Shown here in pieces: positions 1-10,727 of a stretch of DNA of 64,000 nucleotides (the first letter of the stretch is position 1; each line of letters opens with the position of its first letter). The notes below the pieces were generated by a model. The model saw nothing but the letters and a program-made list of their open reading frames with translations, had not been told where the DNA came from and did not search any database. This DNA is from Marsupella aquatica. Its lineage: Eukaryota > Marchantiophyta. The stretch lies in assembly GCA_973895155.1 (NCBI GenBank), contig OZ316897.1, positions 18,600,001-18,664,000 of the forward strand, read 5' to 3'. The position numbers and the translations under genes were made by a program.

Positions 1-560
1 AGACCCAAAGTCTCATCAATAGACCTGATCCTAATTACACAGCATAGGGTATAGTGTGCTGCGTGATAAGGGTCCTCTGATTCAAAAACATTTCCAGACC
101 ATGATGATTGAGTGTGTTTTTCTACATACTTGGCTACAACATTTTAATGTGCAATTATGAGGACACCGTCAATATCACCCAAGTCCCAAGAGGATAAAAG
201 TCATTGAAACAAAAGAAACAAACGGCAAACTGCTGTTGGAGCAATCCCACGAAAGCACGAAGCGCACAAGTGGTCAGGCCATTGCAGCCTGCCTCCCTCA
301 ACCTCTGAGTGCTACTTAGTTTTGCACAACAAGTTACCCTGAAACCTACTCTTCAATAAATTCTACCATTTGTCCCCTGTTGTCCTGGGCTATCCCTCCC
401 TCAGAGTACTTGAGCTTACTCTTACTTGAACAATCTTCAGTCCTATGTCTAGTGTTAAACGGTTTCTTGTTGCTTAACAATCCAGCGCTAATTAGAGACT
501 GAAAATCTGCTGGTGTGGTCGCCACTAATATCCTCTCCCTGGATGTAAATGTATGTTGTT
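1..560. other. Left-edge sequence without a recognisable gene
   Basis: No reading frame of convincing length or recognisable protein is visible on either strand, and I see no RNA gene. The sequence is ordinary mixed-composition DNA that leads into the tandem array beginning near 600. Confidence 0.5.
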
Positions 561-599
561 CTCTCTGGACCTGGTTTGCTTACTTTGTGTGGCTCTTTC

Positions 600-1260
600 T
601 AATAAATTGGTCCTTTTTGCTGAGAAAAAACAAAGGGAAAAGATTCCCCAAACAAGTTCACTCGTTCAAAAGATTATATTGCAGGAAACTAATAAACATT
701 AACTACAGTAGAACAATTACCCAATCCTTAGTGTCTATGTAGTTTGCAAATTAATATGCAGTCTATTGAGGGTGTCCAAGTTCTGTAGGATTTGGACACC
801 AAGGATGCGCTCCATTGTCACCCAAAGGAAAAACAGAGAAAAAATAAAATCTCCCAACAACTTCTTTTGCTCGCAAGATTTGGAATTTCATGAAGCATTA
901 AAAATCCACTGGAACAAATTACCCAATCCATCGTGGCCATCTATTTTGCAAATTAATATGCACTCTATTGAGGGTCTTCAAGTTCTGTAGGATTTGGTCC
1001 AATTCTCCAACGAGAAAGAAAACTCAAAATCTCCCCACAACTTCATTTGTTTACAAGATTCTGAATGTCATGACGTTATTAAAGATTCACTTGAACAAAT
1101 TACCCAATCCGTTGTACCCATGTTATTTTGCAAATTAATTTGCAGTTAATCGGGGGTCTCCAAGTTCTGGAGGACTTGGTCATTTTCACCCACAGCAAAA
1201 TCAAAGGAAAAAATTTCTCAACAACTTCATTCGTTCACAAGATTCAGAATTTCAGGACCC
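600..1260. repeat. Diverged tandem array, long (~180-200 bp) units
   Basis: The phrase ACCCAATCC recurs near 718, 920 and 1101, giving periods of about 200 and 182 bp. Each unit also holds a TTTGCAAATTAAT segment, a TCCAAGTTCTG segment and a CACCCA segment followed by an A-rich run. Short ORFs across it are chance frames of the repeat. The array passes directly into the shorter-period array to its right, which shares the 'CACCCAAAGC...CACAAGATTC' part of the unit. Confidence 0.75.
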
Positions 1261-1980
1261 TATTAGAGATTCACTCCAGCAGATTAATTGGTCCTTTTCA
1301 CCCAAAGCAAAACAACAAAGGCTAAAAGATCGCCCGACAAGTTTCCTTGGTGCACAAGGTTCGGAATTTCTGGACCGCATTAAAGGTTCACTCCAACAAA
1401 TTAATTGGTCCATTTCACCCAAAGCAAAAACAAGGGCTAAAAGATCGCCCAACAAGTTTCGTTCGTGCACAAGGTTCGGAATTTCAGGACCCTGTTAAAG
1501 ATTCACTCCAACCAATTAATTGGTCCTTTTCACCCAAAGCAAACAACAAAGGCTAAAAGATCGCCCAACAAGTATCATTCGTGCACAAGGTTCGGCATTT
1601 CAGGACCCTATTAAAGGTTCAGTCCAACAAATTAATTGGTCCATTTGACCCAAAGCAAAAAACAAAGGCCAAAAGATCGCCCAACAAGTTTCATTCGTTC
1701 TCACAAGGTTCGGAATTTCAGGACCCTATTAAAGGTTCAACAAATTAATTGGTCCATTTCACCCAAAGCAAAAGCAAAGTCTAAAAAATGGCCCAACAAG
1801 TTTCATTCGTGCACAAGGTTCGGAATTTCAGGACCCTATTAAAGGTTCAGTCCAACAAATTAATTGGTCCCTTTCACCCAAAGCAAAAAAGCAAAGGCTA
1901 AAAGATCGCCCAAAAAGTTTTCATTCGTTCTCGCAAGGTTCGGAATTTCAGGACCCTCATGAAGATTCACTCTCGAGCAA
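1260..1980. repeat. Tandem array of ~115-bp units, six copies
   Basis: The marker ATTAATTGGTCC starts at 1283, 1400, 1515, 1631, 1744 and 1859, so the period is 113-117 bp. Each unit continues with CACCCAAAGCAAAA, an AAAAGATCGCCCAACAAG segment, a GTGCACAAGGTTCGG segment and TTCAGGACCCTATTAAAG. Units are closely similar, so this part expanded more recently than the longer units on its left. The small ORFs on both strands repeat with the unit and are not genes. The last unit runs out near 1975 into a copy of the ACCCAATCCG segment. Confidence 0.9.
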
Positions 1981-2337
1981 ACAACCCAATCCGTGGTTTC
2001 CAATTCGGGAGACTCCAGGCTCTGCAGGATTCCCTCTTTTCCTGGTTCCCAAGGGATTCTGTGCCGGCGGTGCGGAGCTGTGGACCCACCTGGAGATGCA
2101 ACTTTCGCGATGCTCCAAGGTCTGGAATTCGTCGAGAACGCTCTCCCCTCCTCCTTACGTTGCCGTGTTCTTCTCCTCGGCGTGTTGCGTCTGATGCCCG
2201 AACGTCTGACTCCTCAGGAGACACAGGTTTTGTGTGCGGAGGAGAGGAATTCAGTGGAATGACGGTCTAGTGGTTGTGCTCTGGACGCCATCGTTCCACT
2301 CCCAGGTCGTCATTGCACGGCGGATCCCCCTCCCCCT

Positions 2338-2390
2338 GTGAGTCTGAGTCTGAGTCTGACTTTGAGTTTGAGTTTGAGTCGGAGTCTTGC
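2338..2390. repeat. GAGTCT/GAGTTT hexamer microsatellite
   Basis: About eight consecutive hexamers of the type GAGTCT, GAGTTT and GAGTCG. On the minus strand it creates a Q/T-rich stretch inside a long ORF, which explains why that frame stays open. Confidence 0.85.
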
Positions 2391-2599
2391 TCTGTTTCCT
2401 TTCCAGCACGCTTCCCGATTGATTGCTGCCTCTGCAAAAATCAGCCTCGTTGCTTTCTGCTGAAGAAGCCCAGGGATTCTGTTTTGCAACTTGGTTGAGA
2501 TTCGTGGTGGGACGCGTTTCTACGGCAGTGAAATCGAATCTGCGTGACGACGGGGTGTGAGTTGTGGCGGAGTATGAGCTGAGGTAGCTGGGAAGGGTT

Positions 2600-3060
2600 G
2601 GCGAGAGGAATTCGTCTCTGGGCTCGGGATTGGGGAGGGAGAGAGACCATGGAGGTCTAGAGCCGGCCGCATTCGCCCTGTTGTGTGGCAGGATCGCGGT
2701 GGGTGGAATTAGGACGCAGTCGAGAGGTGGGCTTGTCCAGCAGTCTCCAAGGATTGATTGATTGAAGGTTGGTTCGCTGTGTTTTCTACATCTCATGCAA
2801 TCGTGGGTCGTTCTGGGTCGTTCTGGCCGTTTCCCCTGTAGTCCCTTCTCTTGCGAGGATTCGGGAATGAAACCGGAAAACGAGCTGTAAAGAATACAAT
2901 TAAGAAAAAACGGGGTTCTTTCAGTGGGGAGACTTGTTGAAAGCCTTGCGAAGCATAACTCCTCTCTTGTCTCCAAACTGGGGAGCGAGAAAGAGAATGG
3001 AGGTGTAGAGCGAGCCACATGCGGGCAATTTCGTGGCAGAGTGCTATTTGAAGATTTTTT
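2600..3060. repeat. Diverged direct duplication, ~345-bp offset
   Basis: The block around 2630-2695 (GGGGAGGGAGAGAGACC, then ATGGAGGTCTAGAGC) reappears around 2977-3045 as GGGGAGCGAGAAAGAG, then ATGGAGGTGTAGAGC. Both are followed by a C-rich segment and a GTGGCAG motif. Similarity is moderate, so the duplication is old. Confidence 0.5.
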
Positions 3061-3909
3061 CGGTGTGAAAAAAGTTCTTCCAGCAGTGAGCTTGTTGAGA
3101 AGCCTGCCAGAGCAGTTTGCCTACCTGTGTCTCTTCTCTGGGACAAATTGGGGGAGGCAATCCAAAACACAAGCTCTGATAAACGTCGCTAAGAACTTGG
3201 CTTTTGCTGTAGGTGGCAGTACTCCTGTAACGCATAGAGAATCAAAGAACGGATGGACGAGGTGTTGTGCTGTTGTGTATAGAGTTCTTCAGTTGCCATC
3301 AATAGAAGAGATAGAGACTGGTGTGTTGCGAAGGTTGTAGCTATCTGAAATTACAGCATCTTCGTGCCGAGAGCTGACACTCTAGTGAAGTTCTCTTTGA
3401 ATTTCATCGCATGCCCTCGGGCAAGCATCGTCCCAGCATTTCGTCCTTGAAATTGGATCAAACCTTCTTCCAGCCGTCAAATTGTGAGCAACAGCCAGTT
3501 ATGGGAGTTACCGAGAGTCAAAGAAATTCGAATTTAGCCACTGTCTGCCATAAGCTCTAATCGAATTACAGACAATTCACTTCTTCAAAGTCTCATAGTA
3601 AGTCACCCTCAACAATTCTTAATGCGGACGTCAGAATTAGTTAGAACGATTCACTTTTCGAGGCTTGTGGATCTATCTCACTCGGAACGTCATTGGCAAC
3701 CCCAACGGCTTCCTCCCACATGCTTATACTTGCCTTGATGTTCGACGGGTCCTAAGGACCTGGGAGATGGCTCCTTGGTCGAAATTGCGGAAGGCGACCG
3801 TTTGTATTATTGTTTTTCCAATCCAGCGGGACCCCATTTGTACTGAAAGTAGGAGACGAGCAATCTGTGTCTCATTCATAATACTGGCGTTTGTTTCAGG
3901 CTTGCAGCC

Positions 3910-6900
3910 ATGGAGGCCCTCACTCTTGGCTCTAAGGTGGTGTCCTCCGTGAAGGGTCAAGTGAAGGACGCTATCCACACATCTCCGGCAACACAAAATA
4001 GTACGCAGAGTGTGAAATGGGGGCCTGCAAGCAATGACAGAAGGGCAAAATTGTCCTTTAGCAGGTCCAATATCGTCAATGCGGGGATGCCATCATTAAC
4101 AGGCAAGGCACTACTTCACAGATTTTCGAGGACGCCTTCGATAACCCCTCAAGTAGTGATCTCTTTCATGAACAGAGATAGTAAGCCGTGGAGTGGGAGG
4201 GAAGGTGGTGTATATGGAGAAGGAAAGGAGGGCGATCTCATTTCCAGATTTGCGAAAGCTGCTTCGTGCGCCGTGGCAGCTGGTGTGCTAATTTTCCACA
4301 CAGGTCTACCTGCTTGGGCAGATGAGATGAGAGTCACCTTTCCAGCTTCTAAGATTAGTGAGGTGAGTTTTCAACTTGGATCCTCCTGAAGATACCTCTG
4401 CTTGAGTTTGTTTCAATTTTATTCGATTTCATCGTCCGCCACCATCCAATGTGCATTCCCTCCTTGTGAGAAGAACAAATCTGCCTTGGAAGCTCAGCTG
4501 GAAAGATAATAAATGCCGGGATCACGTTTAAAAAATGACTATGATCCCACTTCAACAAGAAGAAGCTATAGTAGCAGTGACAATTAGTACAAGTTATCAT
4601 CGACTGTTGCAACTGTATTTCAACGACCAATACAGGGGAACCATTTGGGTGGTGAAAATTGCCGATGTTTTTCGATAGAAAGCCGCGAGTGGTGAAAATG
4701 GGAGCTAAAGCTTGTGGAGTTGCGATACAATGCGTTTTGTGATCTCCAAATTTCATCGTCTTTGGAAGAATCCTCAAAGGATATACTACTGGTGTTCCAG
4801 TTGAAAAAGCGGTGACTCATATCTTATGGACGTCCATGTTGTGCCTAGTTGAATGCTCAGAGTAGGATGAACGGCATATGCATTTAGGGCCTATCTCGAG
4901 GTCCAGAATTTTCAATTTTGGCAGCATATGCCATCAGGCGTTCATTTGGTGAACCCGGGGACCGAATTGGCGTTCCTTACATGTAGATCTATATTTGACT
5001 GGAGGCTCGCGAATAGCCGGCCCAGATTTCTTTTCACTGAGTTGTGACGAAGGACGTCACACTGTTGGTAGGGTTAGCGAATGTCAGTGCTGTTCATATA
5101 AATTCTCGGTTCACACTCTGGACGTGATGTGATACATACGAATGACGATGGCTGGGCTTGTGGGTTAGGTGAGTACTGCTCAACGAACTCTGGTGGAAGC
5201 ATGGGGCATTGTTCGGGAAACGTACGTGGATTCGTCTTTCAACAATCAGGATTGGGACAAAATGCTACAAGACTCTTTGGTTGACACATTGTCACTGACG
5301 AAATCAGAGGATGCTTATGCGAAGATTCGGGCAATGCTTGCATCTCTAGAAGACCCCTTCACACGGATCGTTACTCCGCAGGTAAGATAATGCCCTTCAC
5401 CGGTGACCTCCGCAGACTTAAGTGAGGCAGAAAGATGACATGAATTCGAGTGAAATTTTGGATGCTTATTCCAACGAATTGCAGACAGCTCAGGAATGCT
5501 CAAATCTTTGCACCTGTGCATCATCGCGGGAATTTTTTTTCATGTACGATTCAGGAGTACGAGAGCTTTCGGATCAACAATGATGGAGCATTGGAGGGTG
5601 TCGGCCTGCTTATTGCCTCTGAGCGAGAGACTGGCCGCTTGGTAAGTTCTGTCTTTTATTGTAAGTAGAGAACCCGAAGGGTAATGCGTTTCAGGATTTC
5701 TCCTTAGCTGCCCATAGTGTTGTTGTCTAAGTGACCTCCTTTTGAGCGGTTCTCCACGCCAGAAATTTTGAGATACCAGTTCCTCTCTGAATCCATCGAC
5801 GATGCTGGTTCTTTCACAGCATGTATTTCATGGCTTTATATCTTATGGCCAAGGTGCACTTGCCCGTGCGTTGTCCCCTTGACTTCTGCAGATTGTGATG
5901 TCCCCAATTGAAGGTGGCCCTGCTGATCGTGCTGGAATCATCCCTGGTGATGAACTCGTGCAAATTGACGGTTAGTGGATCGATCGTGTCCTTCACTAGA
6001 TGGGTCCCCGTTCTACAAAAGTCGTATCTTACAGAACAATGTTTATGTTTAGGTGTAACAGTACCACATTTGTGCTTGACAGATCAAGTCCTCACCGGAT
6101 TAAATGGTGACGAGGTAGCCACGAGGCTGCGTGGACGTGCTGGAACGTCTGTCACCCTCAAGTTACGTCGAAACGTATGTTGATGAAAGGATTACTCTCT
6201 CCCTTTTGCTGCACAATCTCCTAAAGCAAGTCTGAGTAAAAACTTTTCTTAATTCTTTCGTTCTAGATTATTCCGCCGGGAAGATCCAAGAGTCTCGGGA
6301 CTGTGAACGCTGACGAATCGGAATTTGTGGTGTGGATGCAGATGATTGAAGAGGGTGCTCCGAATGGAGAACCTATTGAGGTACTAAGTCATCATTTATA
6401 CTCCAGCTGCACGAGTAGACATATTTCTCACGAGAACTGATTGGAGGAATTAAAGCAAGAACGAGAGAATGGGATAAACCGCATCCTCATGAGGGTCGTT
6501 TCATCACTTTTGCCAGGTCCAGAATGCAGAGGAACATTTAGGGCCGAGTTCCATCTCACTATGTTAAGGTCCTTCTGTTCCTCGTGTAAAACTTTTCCTG
6601 AACTGGTGGATTGTTGTTACTTTCAGTTCAAGCTGCAGAGGGAAACGATATCACTGTCACCTGTTTACAGTACAGTCCTGGCACATCCTGCGCCTGACGG
6701 GCGCATGATGAAGACAGGCTATATCCGTCTATCAGCATTCTCCCAGGTTCGCATCGATGTCCTCTGTATAGGTTAGACGAGCTTGCCATCAACGAGGTAG
6801 GAGGACAAGTTCACGTGGGGAGAAAGTAGCAAGTCCCTTATATGGATGCAAGCGTGAGGTAGCTGAGGGTGACCAAGGTAGAGTTTATTCGTTTTCTCGG

Positions 6901-8428
6901 CTCCTCGTGCGGACAAGACAGAAGGATCGTTCATCTGTTAGTTAACGTTGGGCCTATGATTGGTTTAATTGATGTGGTCAACACTTTCATCAGAATGCGG
7001 CTCGAGAGGTTGCACGGGCTATCTCATCACTCAAGAATGAAGGCGTTGGATCATACATCTTGGACCTTCGAAATAATCCAGTAGGTCTACTCCCTTCTTC
7101 TGAATTATGATATATTACAGTAGTTCATGGGTCAGGTGGAGAGCTAGCCTGTCTTACAGACACTCCCTTCGAAGTCAGGTGGTATCCTCATTCTTGTTTC
7201 CCAATTTACATCGGTAAAAGAGGAATCGAAAGCTGTTCTAGTAGGAGCGAAGGGGATCTGGGATGGGACATCTGTGGACTCGTAATCTGTTTAATCAAGG
7301 TAGTTGCCAATGAATCTAGATGCTTCTCTTTGCAGGGAGGACTGGTTAAAGCTGGCTTGGACGTGGCGCAAATGTGGCTGGATGGAAACGAAGTTTTAGT
7401 GAACACCATTGATAGGGAGGGTTACACACAACCCGTTACCCTTGTCAATGGCCATTCTCTTACAAAGGATCCTCTTGTTGTATTGGTTAGTGCTCTGAAC
7501 TTGTCGAATTCCATGTCAAGCTATAAGTTCCTCTTTTAAGTTTTTTCTCACCATTCAAGTAGGACGCGCTTTGTTTACAATTGGAGTCGCGATTTCATCC
7601 TGACAGTGAAACTGATACTTTGTAATTTGGTTCAGGTGAACGAAGGTAGCGCTAGTGCGAGTGAGATCCTGGCCGGGGCTTTGCATGATAATGGGCGTGC
7701 AGTTCTCGTGGGGGAAAAGACTTATGGCAAAGGGAAGATTCAGGTAACGATCATTTGGGAACAAAGCTCCTTGAAGTTTTGATCTTATCCCAATTTCATG
7801 CTTTTCTGTTTTTGTGTTTGCTGTTTTTTGTTGTTGTGGGGGCGGGGCGTGTTAGGGTAGTGGGCAAGGGCTTGGTTTCCGTCAAGAGGACTCACAGCAA
7901 AGGTCTCAACATACTGAAACAAGCTATGTGATCGAAGAAACGATATCGCGAAGACATACAGTTTTATTGTCTTAACAATCCCCTGAAAGAAAAGTACATC
8001 TAGCAGTTGGATCTCCGGTTTGCTATTTTCGCTTTGTGATTCGATTGTCTAGAAAGCCTACAGGGTGTACGTTTACATAAGCAACCGAATGAGATAGGCG
8101 GGTTGGGACCTCAATGTATTCTGATGTTCTGTGGTCGTGTTAACTACTGCAGAGTGTAACGGAGTTGACTGACGGATCAGCCCTATTCGTAACAGTGGCC
8201 AAGTATCTCTCTCCCAGCCTTCACCAAATTGATCATGTGGGGATTGCCCCTGATTTGAAATGTAGTCCCGAGGACTTGCCCAGCTTTTTGGAGCAACAAG
8301 GTACCCAGCCAGCTGAGAACGAGCCCGAGGAATTCACCTCTGTGGAACAGCAGGGTATCCGCCGGCTTCAGGGTGACTCATGTATCATGGTCGCTGAACA
8401 GGAATTGGACAAGACCATCAGTAGCTGA
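3910..8428 (+). CDS. Chloroplast/thylakoid C-terminal processing peptidase (S41, CtpA-like)
   Basis: Exons: 3910-4362, 5169-5381, 5555-5641, 5892-5970, 6083-6174, 6267-6380, 6627-6746, 6994-7080, 7336-7485, 7636-7743, 8153-8428; joined length 592 aa. The first exon encodes a basic transit region, then a hydrophobic segment (residues 117-130) ending in an A-W-A cleavage site at 135-137, as in thylakoid lumen proteins. A PDZ domain covers about residues 223-308. The catalytic core has [23 protein letters not shown], and [10 protein letters not shown] followed by TYGKGKIQ. The Ser472/Lys497 dyad is spaced 25 residues, as in algal D1 protease. Family members trim protein C-termini in the lumen; the D1 precursor is the classical substrate. 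The PDZ-to-core linker resembles the plant CTPA3-type branch more than the D1 protease itself (from memory). All junctions keep phase; the 6380/6627 join is the least certain. Confidence 0.9.
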
Positions 8429-10727
8429 CATTGAACGACTTTTCCAACATAAATTTATTTGCCATTGTACACTAGCACTATACTGGTCGCTACTGAATCA
8501 GCACGAGGAGTCGAAGGGGACCCATTCATGCTCCATGTGCAAGGAAGGGAGAAGATCCAAGGTGAACAGTATTGTTACAGAATTCTCCCTGGAAAAATGC
8601 CACTGTATAATAGAGTCAGGTTCACTTTGTAATTAATTGGTCAAGTTTGATTGTTCTCTTCCTGAATTTGTCGACGGAACTTTAGTAGATTAGTATCACT
8701 TGGTCTAAGACGGATGGTTGCCTCTACCATCTTCTTTGAAAGGGAAGCAGTATTCATCAATTCTTCATATTATTCTTTAGGTCAGACGGCCCAGGGAGTG
8801 GATTTCACGAACTGATTTTCCGAGATTAACCGCTAGTTTCCTCTGACTTCTAACAGAGTACCATTGTTGTACATTCTCGATTGTTTGAACAATTCAAGAC
8901 ACTTCTCTTGCTTCCTCTACATTTGTTAATTATTAGTATCTTAGCTTGTAGGGGAAGTGCTCCTGTAATCTAGGTAGGTGCAGATGAATTCGGCTTCTCC
9001 TCTGATTTTATTTTCACAGCTGGGCTCCTGTATTGTAATTGAAGGTGTGCACTATTTTCATTGTAACTACAGTACTTATCTTCCACTGCTTCGCCAGTTA
9101 AATTGTCTTACTACTGCCTTGTACACTGTTTTTTCTCACGCATCTGTGTTTTCGTTAGGATGCTCTTTACTATGATTGCTTGAAAGATGTCTGAGCTTTA
9201 TGGTACGCTCTTATCCATGAATTTTCTCGTCTACTGGTGTCCTATGCTATTTCTCGCACAAACTGGATTAGTTTTGCTTTGATGATTGGAAAATACTTTT
9301 AGCGAGCATGCCGTGTTGCATTTGATGATTGGTTCACTGCAGCTGACCTATGCAAAAACCTTGGCGTCTTAGCAAATAGCTTCAAGTCTGGCGCATTAAG
9401 TGAATTATTTACATCTTTGGTGTGTCTCCCGATGCAGTGCAACACTGATTACCAAGTCAGACATCTCGATTAAATTCTTTGCAGAATTTTTTTGTTTCAG
9501 ACAGGATTGCTTTAGATATCGCTCAACACATTTGAAAACACTGGCTAGATCTTTCACTCAGATCTTATTCGTTAAGCTCTCCAGAAGGAAGCTTAACCAG
9601 CTAAGCGAGCTATTTTATCGGGAATCCTATGCACAAAAACAAATTGAAGCTAGTGCTTTAGGAATTTCATAAAGCTAAGTAAGATGGCTCGTTACTTCAG
9701 CACAATACGGTTACAATGTTAAGCTGGAGTCATAGGTTCGCAAGGGTATCTCATCTGAGCCTGCCATGGCAGTGACTGCTAAGTTCCGCATCACATGCAT
9801 AAATAACTTCCGAAAACAAGACTCTCAACTCCTGTTGCCACCGAAGATCTGCGGAGGTTTCATCCAAGAATTTGTTTCTTGGAAGCACTTGGAAAAAACC
9901 TAACCATAAAATTTCATCAGATGGGTGTACGCTCCAGGCATAAGTTACACTACATCCTTGAATTGCAATCAAAAAATGAAGCGCATCAGCTGAATGATCA
10001 TCTCTTCAAACCGTTCGGAGGATGTGAGGGTTATCTCCAAGATTTGTGTGACTTTGGCTACCTTTCGAATTGGTGTTTTCCTTCATGCGCTTGCTAGAGA
10101 TATACAACAATCCCGTTTCCTGACAATTTGGGTGCCGTGTACATTACCAGTAGCAATCTAACTGATAAAGCGTAATCAAAGCCACTCCTTTGGGCCTCCT
10201 GTCCAGAGTGAAGCCTCTACTCCTGGGCCTACTGTCCAGAGTGAGGCGTCTAGATGTGACTCTAGGTGAGGTTGCAGTGAAAGTGAGGGTGCAGACAAGA
10301 AACAGGGATGGGAGCAAAGTTGAACAAGAAGTAGCATTAATTCGTTCTTTGTGCGAGGTTTATTTTCTCCTCATTTCTCTTTGCGTTCAAGGAACGGGCA
10401 ATCAGACCAGTACTCTACAATCCACACACGAAAACCAGCACTTCAGGTAGACGTTGGCTTCCATTCAGGTGCAATGGCTCTAGATCAAGGATTTTAGATA
10501 ACTCCGGAGAAACGTACAAGCCCACTCTGCCAGCCACAAAGGATCTGGTAACACGGAAGTGGCACATGATTGGCGAGATGGTGATCCTGAACCACCTAAA
10601 AATATATTTAACGCGATAATGACGCGTACGGAAATCAGCACTCGTAGAATCACAAACAACTTGCATCGATTATACATCCTTCCCGCAGTCAAGGCACTAT
10701 CGACCCAGTCCCATACACGAGGATTTT
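8429..10727. other. Tail-to-tail spacer between protease and methylesterase genes
   Basis: No protein-coding gene was recognised; ORFs here are under 91 codons and unlike known proteins. It should contain the 3' ends of the protease (+) and methylesterase (-) transcripts. An imperfect tandem duplication of about 33 bp lies at 10186-10250, built on TGTCCAGAGTGA. Confidence 0.5.

Larger units (their letters stand above)
1981..3909. other. Region upstream of the S41 protease, no recognised gene
   Basis: Several ORFs of 85-255 codons occur on both strands, the longest being 2251-3018 on the minus strand. None resembles a known protein and they overlap each other, so I do not call them genes. The segment contains a GAGTCT-type microsatellite and a diverged internal duplication. 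It could hold the promoter and 5' leader, possibly with a leader intron, of the protease gene that starts at 3910. No clear TATA box was found close to that start. Confidence 0.45.

Noticed and set aside
600-1980. CRISPR-like regularly spaced repeats
   Set aside because: Whole units repeat without unique spacers, and the setting is a plant nuclear genome; this is a tandem satellite.
2251-3018. 255-codon minus-strand ORF
   Set aside because: It crosses a hexamer microsatellite and a diverged duplication, has low-complexity Q/T and S/P runs, and overlaps other frames of similar quality. It looks like a repeat-supported chance frame.
4355-4777. 140-codon minus-strand ORF in the first intron of the S41 protease
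   Set aside because: Lies in an intron, shows no family similarity and no splice or promoter support.
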